Source: Pseudomonadota bacterium
Lineage (GTDB): Bacteria; Pseudomonadota; Alphaproteobacteria; Rhizobiales; Xanthobacteraceae
Reading direction: 5' to 3'
Assembly: GCA_021779635.1 (NCBI GenBank)
Contig: JAJYAH010000036.1
Location: 1 to 19,548 of the forward strand
DNA length: 19,548 nt
Shown: piece by piece, positions 13,871 through 19,548 of the stretch
Layout of the letters: every line of letters starts with the position of its first letter
How positions within the stretch are numbered: the first letter of the stretch is position 1
The notes under the pieces: model-generated
What the model saw: only the letters and a program-made list of their open reading frames with translations
Told to the model about the DNA's origin: nothing
The model's database searches: none
Made by a program: the position numbers and the translations under genes

Positions 13871-16678
13871 ATGGCAAATTACGATCAGGCCTTGTTTGCA
13901 GGTACGATGGCTACGAGAGCTGCTGGAAACTCGGTACGGTTCGGCCCATTTATCTTCCGATTACCCGAACGCGTACTCGAGGCTCGGGGAAAACGCATTC
14001 CGCTTGGGGGGCGCGCTACCGCGATTTTGGCCACTTTGCTTGCAGCACAGGGCGAGCTTGTGAGTCACCAAACGCTACAGGAAGCTGTGTGGCCGGATAC
14101 GGCGGTGGAGGAAAGCGCGCTGCGTGTACATCTGTCAAAGCTTCGGCGCGCTTTGGCTTCAGAAGACCCCGAAACTGATTACCTCGTAAATGAGGCTGGC
14201 CGCGGCTACCGCTTCGCTCTTGCGGTCGATGTGACGAAAGCACCGGACGCTTTTCCTTTTCAACGGACGAGCCTCCCCGCTCGTGTCGGATCGATTCACG
14301 GCAGGTCGAAAATCATTGACGAACTGAGAACCGAGTTACTTGATCGCCGTTTTGTCACGATAGCCGGACCAGCAGGCATTGGAAAAACGACGGTAGCTGT
14401 CGCCGTTGCCGCTCGTTTCCAAGCCGACGGTCTGGGCATCTGCTTTGTTGACTTCGCATCGGTTACGGCCCCCCAGCTGGTCCTGAGCACAATGGCGGTC
14501 GCTGCCGGGGTAGCGGTCGGCCGCGACGACCCTGTACCGGATATTCTGGCGACTCTGGTAAACGGCGACTTTGTTCTGGTGTTTGACAATTGCGAGCATC
14601 TGTTGGAACCGATCGCAGTATTGGCCGAGCGTCTGTTGAGAGGGGCACCGCAGCTGCATCTACTCGTGACGAGTCAAGAACCGCTTAGAGCCGAAGGCGA
14701 GTGGGTGCACCGAATTTCCTCTCTCCCAACGCCGCCTGCTTCGAAAGCCCTCGCGCCCACTGACGCTCTCGATTTTGCATCCGTCAGCCTCTTTGTTGAG
14801 CGAGCCATGGCGGCGCGCAGCGACTTTGCACTGACCCCGGGCAATCTCGGCGACGTCTGCGACATTTGCCGCCGTCTCGATGGAATTCCGCTGGCGATAG
14901 AGCTCACCGCGGCACGCACAGATGCAATGGATACATCATCTCTGGCGCTTGGGCTCGACGATCGCTTCGCGCTCCTGACCGTCGGGCGCCGGACGGCGCT
15001 TACTCGGCACCAGACGATGCGAGCTGCGCTCGACTGGAGCTACGAACTGCTCACACCAATGGAACAGGCCTTCCTCAGAATGCTGGCGGTATTTAGATCA
15101 AGCTTCGACCTTGCAGGAGCCGTAGCGCTGGCGTCCCATCGGTCCAACGTCCAGTTCGCGGCCCTTGAAATGGTGACGAAGCTTTGCGCCAAGTCACTCG
15201 TTTCAACCGAGACAATCGGTGCCGCCATGAGATACAGGCTGCTCGATACCATGAGGCATTACGCTTTTGAGAAACTCAAGCAGTGCGAGGAGGTACAAGC
15301 CGTACGGCGTTGCCACGCCACCTACTGTCGAGAGCTTTTTTCCGAGCCACGGGACCGTGCTAACGCAACATTGGAATTCCTTTCGGAACGTCGCCGATAC
15401 ATCGACGACCTGCGCACCGCCATTGACTGGGCGTTCTCAGAAACCGGGGACGCGGCGCTCGGTGTCGAGCTTGTTGTTTCCGCGGCTACACTTTGGTTTC
15501 ACTTCTCGCTGACCGAAGAGTTTTTCAGATTGGCCGAGCAAGCACTTCGCGCTTTGCCTGCAGCTGGGCTTGCCGGCTCGCTTGAGGAGGCCGAGCTGTT
15601 ATGCGTATACGGTCACGCGAGTCTCCACGCGACCGTTTGGCCTACGACAGCGTCAGCTGCTGCCTTCACCCGCGCACTTCAGATCGCCGTGGAGCTGGAC
15701 AACAGACGGCTCCAGCTCAGGGCAATGTGGGGCCTTTGGATGCATGAGATCGCTGACGGTTCCTATACCGAGAGTGTCAACGTTGCGGAGCGGTTTAACA
15801 ACATTGCACTGAGCAGTGGGACGCATGACAAAGACGTGCAAAACGCACGGCGTATGCTGGTATTGTCTCATCATCTTGTTGGAAATCAGGAAAAAGCGCT
15901 GCAATTTCTCGGCGATCACAACTCCCCGAATACCCACCTCGACATCTCCAGTCACACCATCATTTTGCCAGGGGACAATGTGATGTCGGTGCTGTCCGCC
16001 AAGATGCGGATATTATGGCTCCGCGGTTTTCCAGATCGGGCACTCTCCCTGGCACGGGAATTAGCCGAAGCGGCCATCGCGAGTGGCCACGACCTGATAA
16101 TCTGCGCCAATCTTTCGTTCGGCACTATTCCCGTCGCTCTCTGGTGCGGTGACTTCGATCTGGCGCGAGAGCAGTTGAGCTTGCTCTGTCAGCGCAGTCA
16201 ACAGCGTGGACTTCGGCATTGGGCCGTCTGGGCGAGCGGCTTTGAGTCTGTTCTAGAGCCGCAGCGGAGCCTGCCAAACGATGCAAGGACGTTTCAGCTC
16301 GATATATATGCAACTGTTGGAAGCAGTGTGGCCGTGGAAAGGCTCATACGACATGGTCGGCCGGAACACAGAAGTTGGTGCCGGCCAGAGCTGCTGCGGC
16401 TTTCCGCACTCCGCGAGGAGGCGCCCGGTAGCGACAACCGACGCGCCCGGCTGCTAACCGCTTTCACGCTCGCGCAGAAACAAGGGCTGCTTGCGTGGCA
16501 GCTGAGGGCGGCCATGAGCCTGGCAATTCATGATACGCGTGCGGGCAAAGGCGATGACGGCCCAGAGTTGCTTGCCCAAACAGTTGCCCAATTCACCGAG
16601 GGCTCCTCGACCCGCGACTTGGTCGCCGCAACCGATTTTATCAACGGCACCAGGGACCGTTCGCTTGCCGACGTATGA
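13871..16678 (+). CDS. Winged-helix / STAND-ATPase (NB-ARC-like) signalling regulator with TPR-like tail
   Basis: 935 residues; AAAGG lies 5 bases before the ATG. Residues 21-118 are an OmpR-type DNA-binding winged helix (FGPFIFRLPE to AGRGYRF, with the recognition helix ESALRVHLSKLRRAL). Residues 140-400 are a STAND NTPase: Walker A GPAGIGKT (166-173, K172), Walker B FVLVFDNCEHLLE (234-246, D239), LLVTSQEPL (264-272) and the RLDGIPLAIEL motif (335-345) that contacts the nucleotide in NB-ARC proteins. A winged-helix linker (TRHQTMRAALDWSYELL) follows. From about 540 to the end it is all helical, TPR-like and probably ligand-binding. Such COG3903-type proteins are thought to be ATP-switched transcription factors. 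There is no signal peptide. Codon use includes more AGA, ATA and TTA than the queA/tgt block, hinting at acquired DNA. Confidence 0.92.
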   Translation: MANYDQALFAGTMATRAAGNSVRFGPFIFRLPERVLEARGKRIPLGGRATAILATLLAAQGELVSHQTLQEAVWPDTAVEESALRVHLSKLRRALASEDPETDYLVNEAGRGYRFALAVDVTKAPDAFPFQRTSLPARVGSIHGRSKIIDELRTELLDRRFVTIAGPAGIGKTTVAVAVAARFQADGLGICFVDFASVTAPQLVLSTMAVAAGVAVGRDDPVPDILATLVNGDFVLVFDNCEHLLEPIAVLAERLLRGAPQLHLLVTSQEPLRAEGEWVHRISSLPTPPASKALAPTDALDFASVSLFVERAMAARSDFALTPGNLGDVCDICRRLDGIPLAIELTAARTDAMDTSSLALGLDDRFALLTVGRRTALTRHQTMRAALDWSYELLTPMEQAFLRMLAVFRSSFDLAGAVALASHRSNVQFAALEMVTKLCAKSLVSTETIGAAMRYRLLDTMRHYAFEKLKQCEEVQAVRRCHATYCRELFSEPRDRANATLEFLSERRRYIDDLRTAIDWAFSETGDAALGVELVVSAATLWFHFSLTEEFFRLAEQALRALPAAGLAGSLEEAELLCVYGHASLHATVWPTTASAAAFTRALQIAVELDNRRLQLRAMWGLWMHEIADGSYTESVNVAERFNNIALSSGTHDKDVQNARRMLVLSHHLVGNQEKALQFLGDHNSPNTHLDISSHTIILPGDNVMSVLSAKMRILWLRGFPDRALSLARELAEAAIASGHDLIICANLSFGTIPVALWCGDFDLAREQLSLLCQRSQQRGLRHWAVWASGFESVLEPQRSLPNDARTFQLDIYATVGSSVAVERLIRHGRPEHRSWCRPELLRLSALREEAPGSDNRRARLLTAFTLAQKQGLLAWQLRAAMSLAIHDTRAGKGDDGPELLAQTVAQFTEGSSTRDLVAATDFINGTRDRSLADV

Positions 16679-16845
16679 CCTCCTGCCAGGCTCCCTTCGC
16701 ATCTCTTCACAATGCTTAACTCCTATCGACCACTAATAGGGGTTACCTTGATGGCGCGGCCGCGATCTTACTCTCGAAGAGATTGAGCTGCTGACGCTAT
16801 CAGGATTGTCGGACAAAAAAGCAGGGATCTGCATCGGAGGCGGCT
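16679..16845. other. Spacer with possible decayed HTH domain
   Basis: From 16767 the plus-strand frame reads LTLEEIELLTLSGLSDKK. This resembles the start of a LuxR/FixJ-type HTH (L-T-x-R-E-x-E-V-L-x-L ... G-L-S-N-K), but no start codon is present, a stop lies just upstream and the rest of the domain is lost. It may be a relic of a response regulator that once preceded the kinase. Confidence 0.3.
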
Positions 16846-17025
16846 ATGCGGAGCAAGATTCAAAGATCGATAGATGGTCCCGGAGGCGCGACCGATGCGT
16901 TCGCTGCCGGCAACCAACAGTTACGTTCGGTCGGTGACCCAAATGTCACCAAACCCTTGCCGGACCGATTGCTCTACGAACCAGGCAACCCGGCCGGAGC
17001 AGCCTTACCAACGTCAATCAACTGA
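16846..17025 (+). CDS. 59-residue hypothetical protein upstream of the histidine kinase
   Basis: The ATG at 16846 follows GGAGG (16836-16840) by 5 bases, a good ribosome site. The product starts MRSKIQRSIDGPGGATDAFA and continues with a polar stretch (NQQLRSVGDPNVTKPLPDRL) to a TGA at 17023-17025. It has no membrane helix, signal peptide or recognised domain and looks unstructured. The kinase start lies 11 bases further on, so the two are probably co-translated. It may be a leader peptide, a small partner of the kinase, or a relic of its missing N-terminal part. Confidence 0.4.
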   Translation: MRSKIQRSIDGPGGATDAFAAGNQQLRSVGDPNVTKPLPDRLLYEPGNPAGAALPTSIN

Positions 17026-17036
17026 CGCGAGGGGAC

Positions 17037-17852
17037 ATGCGAATGCCGACGTGGGTCTTGAGATCACTTGGCGCGCTGGACGATCGGATGCTCGAATTAC
17101 GCGCAGGAGGCGACGACCATCTTCTCGGCGCGCAATCGAACCTGGCGCATATGACGCGCATAACAAGCTTGGGCGAGTTGGCGGCCTCCATCGCCCATGA
17201 AGTGAACCAGCCGCTCGCCGCCGCGATCGCCAACGCCGAGGCCTGTCTGCGCTGGCTCGACCGTGAGACTCCTGATCTGGCCGCCGCGCGCCGCTCAGCG
17301 GAATGGGTCATAAACGACGGCAACCGGGCGACCGAGGTGATCCGACGGGTCCGGGCGCTCGCAACCAAAACTGACATCGAGAAGGGGCCTCTCGACATCA
17401 ACGACGTCGTCAGGGAGGTCGTCGCGCTGGTGCAGCGTGAGGTAACCAGCCAACAGGTATCGTTGCGAATGGAGCTGGCGCCTACTTTACCCGTGACCTT
17501 CGGCGATCGGGTCCAACTCCAGCAGGTGATGATCAACTTGATGATGAATGGCGTTGAAGCCATGAAATTGATCACAGATCGGCCACGCGAACTGGTAATC
17601 CGATCCCAGTTGGACGAGATCGAAAATGTGCTCACAAGTGTGACGGATTGTGGCGCCGGGATTTCCGCCGAGAATATGGACCGGCTGTTCACGCCATTCT
17701 TCACCACAAAATCCAGTGGCATGGGTATGGGGCTCTCGATCTCCCGTTCGATCATCGAAGCCCACGGTGGCCGGCTGTGGGCCACGGCAAACTTTCCCTC
17801 CGGTGCGATGTTTCAGTTCAGCCTACCGGTGAACACAGACAAAGCGTCATGA
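17037..17852 (+). CDS. Soluble histidine kinase core without sensor domain
   Basis: 271 residues from the ATG at 17037; an ATG two codons later has 10-base instead of 4-base spacing to the GAGG, so either may be used. The first 30 residues match nothing. HisKA follows with TSLGELAASIAHEVNQPLAA (43-62, phosphoacceptor H54). The HATPase domain has the N box NLMMNGVEAM (167-176), G1 DCGAGI (204-209), F box FTPFFTTK (218-225) and G2 GMGMGLSIS (228-236). All ATP-site boxes are intact, so it could be active. Closest in style are the PAS-linked kinases of Bradyrhizobium that start AQ-x-x-L-A-H-M-T-R, but here the PAS/GAF and membrane parts are missing. No response regulator gene is next to it. Confidence 0.9.
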   Translation: MRMPTWVLRSLGALDDRMLELRAGGDDHLLGAQSNLAHMTRITSLGELAASIAHEVNQPLAAAIANAEACLRWLDRETPDLAAARRSAEWVINDGNRATEVIRRVRALATKTDIEKGPLDINDVVREVVALVQREVTSQQVSLRMELAPTLPVTFGDRVQLQQVMINLMMNGVEAMKLITDRPRELVIRSQLDEIENVLTSVTDCGAGISAENMDRLFTPFFTTKSSGMGMGLSISRSIIEAHGGRLWATANFPSGAMFQFSLPVNTDKAS

Positions 17853-18173
17853 GATTGTCTTCGTTAGCCACCCACAGGCGCCTCGGATCCGAATAAACGT
17901 TGCAGCTGTGAATAAGCGTCCAAGACTGACCCCTTCACCGCTCGGTGGATCAACGGCTTCGCCAGCCGATCGGCGTCCGGACCCCACGGCGAATAACACG
18001 CAGTGTTTCGCGCATTGCCGAGCGCTAAACCGATCACACTAAACTTGAATTTTTGTTGGTATGCGACCAATCAACACCGGATTAAATTACGCGGGGGACA
18101 CCGTTGGCGCGAATTCTCGTTTGTCTAGCTGGTTGCTTGGTACAGCGGCATCGCTGCCCGAATTCATGGGACG
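17853..18173. other. Gene-poor spacer (321 bp)
   Basis: Open frames exist on both strands (for example 17864-18070 on minus and a plus frame from 18061), but none has a ribosome site or recognisable domain. I see no repeat or RNA signature here. Confidence 0.5.
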
Positions 18174-18347
18174 CTATAGCGGCGGAACCGGTCCGGTGAA
18201 GATCATCCTTGTTTGGGCCGGCGCGTGGATCCTTTCACCGAGGTAAAGGATTCCCGACCCCACCACGGACACCATTGCGGCGAGCAAAATTAACGCCAGC
18301 AAGTCGACGTGCTTCTGGCCGTATCCATCCTTGATGTGAAGACGCAT
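18174..18347 (-). CDS. 57-residue single-helix membrane protein
   Basis: The ATG complement at 18345-18347 follows AGGAGG by 7 bases, one of the strongest ribosome sites in the window, and this fixes the start well inside a longer open frame. After a polar head (RLHIKDGYGQKHV), residues 15-36 (DLLALILLAAMVSVVGSGIL) form one membrane helix. A short basic and Pro-rich tail follows (ERIHAPAQTRMIFTGPVPPL). No family is recognised. It is expressed alone, with another small membrane protein gene 400 bases upstream on the same strand. Confidence 0.68.
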   Translation of the reverse strand: MRLHIKDGYGQKHVDLLALILLAAMVSVVGSGILYLGERIHAPAQTRMIFTGPVPPL

Positions 18348-18743
18348 GGTCTTTCCTCCTCTGCGAGAAGTAAGAACCAATGCGCCGTCGAGAGCAGCGG
18401 TTCCACGGACAAACATTAAATCGCGCGTACCGCAGTGCAGCACGGAGGCGTTCGTTGATGGCCCTGACCGGGGAGCGCCTCTGAAACCAACCGCCAGCAT
18501 CGGCGCCGCCGATTGCTTCCGTCCTCGTCAGCGGCCTTCCTGGAGTCGGGGAGGGTTATCTGGCGCGCCTGGTGCCGGGGCTTCGGTGCCGCGCCGATCG
18601 TCCCCCGGCGTTGGACAGCTTCACCGGGACATGCGGAGAGTTGCTGACGACGCGAGGACTTCCATCGGGATAGATGCGGCTTTTGAGTATTTCCAGCAGA
18701 AGAAGGAATTTCACCGCAGGCATGAGCGCATCCTGCGTTCGGC
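18348..18743. other. Spacer between two small membrane-protein genes (396 bp)
   Basis: No gene is supported. A 38-codon plus-strand frame at 18631-18747 ends in a protein-like AFEYFQQKKEFHRRHERIL but has only a weak ribosome site. It could be a short gene or a fragment. Confidence 0.4.
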
Positions 18744-18896
18744 CTAGAAGAAGCCGGGGCTCAAGTCCAAGCCGAAGGATGCGACGAGCAGGGGCACCGT
18801 CAAACCAGCAGCGCAAAACATCAAGACGGTTCTGAACGTCCCGACGTCAACGGCTGTTCTGGAAGCAATGGAAACGATTCTCGCGATGGCGGTCAT
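18744..18896 (-). CDS. 50-residue single-helix membrane protein
   Basis: The ATG complement at 18894-18896 has GGAGG 7 bases upstream (CGGAGGCTGCAAATG). The product starts MTAIARIVSIASRTAVDVGT, then has a membrane helix (FRTVLMFCAAGLTVPLLVAS) and ends FGLDLSPGFF. I recall short Bradyrhizobium proteins with the same A-R-I-V-S-I-A-S start and G-L-D-L-S-P-G-F-F end, so it is probably a conserved small protein of the genus. Function unknown. Confidence 0.68.
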   Translation of the reverse strand: MTAIARIVSIASRTAVDVGTFRTVLMFCAAGLTVPLLVASFGLDLSPGFF

Positions 18897-19406
18897 TTGC
18901 AGCCTCCGGTTTGCCTTTGTTTAGCTGGCCCCGCGCGTGGCGGCGTATGAGCCAGCTCACATGCGGCGGCAAAATGATCCGAAACAGATTCGAGAGAGCA
19001 AGCGGCCGGCCTCTCGCCCCGCGCCGTCGGTTCCCTGCTCAGATCCATCCGTGCCGATGCCGCGCCAGATCGGCCAGATATTTCTCGCAGGACTGTTCGT
19101 AAACCAGGTTGATGATGAGTGACCACATGATCGAACCCCGTCGTTGATAGGTCCTCTGATAGGCGGGTTTGGTTTCAGGATGCCTTCGCTACCCGGCAAA
19201 ATGGTTTCATCGGTTCGCCAAAATGGCTTCGTCGAGCCGACCGGTGGCGACAAGGCGACGTTCGCGCCTATCGGCCAAGGCCGGCAATCGATCTCCAGGC
19301 AAAGTGCAAGTGCGGAAAGTCGAAAATTGCAGAATTGCCCGATCTTATTTGGTGAATACGGAGAGACTCAGAACCGTCGACCCATCACAATACCCAGGGA
19401 AGGAGG
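18897..19406. other. Gene-poor spacer (510 bp)
   Basis: Apart from one possible 29-codon ORF (19039-19128, minus), nothing is supported. Longer frames on both strands lack ribosome sites and domain-like sequence. Confidence 0.5.
19039..19128 (-). CDS. Possible 29-residue peptide
   Basis: ATG complement at 19126-19128, product MWSLIINLVYEQSCEKYLAD then LARHRHGWI. It has an amphipathic, protein-like composition, but the ribosome site (GGGGTT) is weak and the ORF is very short. It lies between other small minus-strand genes. Confidence 0.25.
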   Translation of the reverse strand: MWSLIINLVYEQSCEKYLADLARHRHGWI

Positions 19407-19548
19407 CTACCTTAATTTTGTACGTCGGAGGGTTGCCTGGGCGTGGAGCGTGTCCGGATGAATTATCGTCGTGTAATAGATGAAATTGCTGTCAGTAAGC
19501 AGAACCAGGCACGACAAGACGCCGACGATGACGCCCGCATGTTTCCTG
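19407..19548 (-). CDS. C-terminal part of a small membrane protein (partial, runs off right edge)
   Basis: The minus-strand frame is open from the right edge to a TAG at 19407-19409 (46 visible residues). It begins RKHAGVIVGVLSCLVLLTDS, one membrane helix, followed by NFIYYTTIIHPDTLHAQATL and a basic end. The first visible codons look like the second and third residues of a short protein whose ATG is just beyond the edge (inference). It fits the series of small membrane proteins at 18174 and 18744. Confidence 0.42.
   Translation of the reverse strand, partial: RKHAGVIVGVLSCLVLLTDSNFIYYTTIIHPDTLHAQATLRRTKLR

Noticed and set aside
16874..17200. 108-codon plus frame overlapping the kinase start
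   Set aside because: The kinase frame carries the HisKA motif in the overlap and this frame has Arg-rich low-complexity sequence with no start signal.
17864..18070. 68-codon minus frame with fairly protein-like composition
   Set aside because: No Shine-Dalgarno site before its ATG and no recognisable family; kept only as a possibility.
18631..18747. 38-codon plus frame ending AFEYFQQKKEFHRRHERILRSA
   Set aside because: Weak ribosome site and no homologue recalled; could be a fragment, but the evidence is too thin for a gene call.

Overview
The window looks like a chromosomal segment of a high-GC alphaproteobacterium, most likely Bradyrhizobium or a close Bradyrhizobiaceae/Nitrobacteraceae relative. 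The reasons are the coaD-ppi-ppi-queA-tgt gene order, the GC-rich codon use of the core genes, and several dispersed palindromic repeats of the type scattered through these genomes. This placement comes from recall of the families; no database was searched.

Layout. (1) 1-4034 is a conserved housekeeping block, all on +: the tail of coaD, a periplasmic cyclophilin, a secreted TonB/TolA-C-like protein, a cytosolic cyclophilin, a double-hairpin repeat, then queA and tgt with overlapping stop and start codons. QueA and Tgt are two steps of tRNA queuosine synthesis. (2) 4096-9035 holds ordinary metabolic and transport genes: a small double-CxxC protein divergent from a cysteine synthase, a BrnA-like orphan antitoxin behind cysK, a DMT/EamA permease divergent from a RidA-family protein, two small secreted proteins in tandem, and a formyltransferase-fold protein. 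(3) 9036-11662 is gene-poor. It has short hypothetical ORFs, a 39-residue secreted Cys/His/Gly peptide, palindromic repeats and a decayed HxlR-type regulator. (4) 11663-13032 is a two-gene minus-strand operon (NTF2-like/DUF1348 protein, then an NmrA-like NAD(P)-binding protein). (5) 13871-17852 is a signalling region: a 935-residue winged-helix/STAND-ATPase regulator, a 59-residue ORF with a good ribosome site, and a soluble histidine kinase with no sensor domain and no response regulator beside it. (6) 17853-19548 is gene-poor, with short single-helix membrane proteins that have very good Shine-Dalgarno sites, and a gene running off the right edge.

The most useful second looks are: a Tgt whose three zinc cysteines are all replaced; enzyme-family members with altered catalytic residues (RidA Arg to Ser, formyltransferase Asn to Gly); the STAND regulator/small ORF/orphan kinase cluster; the decayed HxlR gene and a possible decayed HTH just before the kinase ORF; and a set of sub-60-codon genes. 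I see no complete insertion sequence, CRISPR array, rRNA or tRNA gene.
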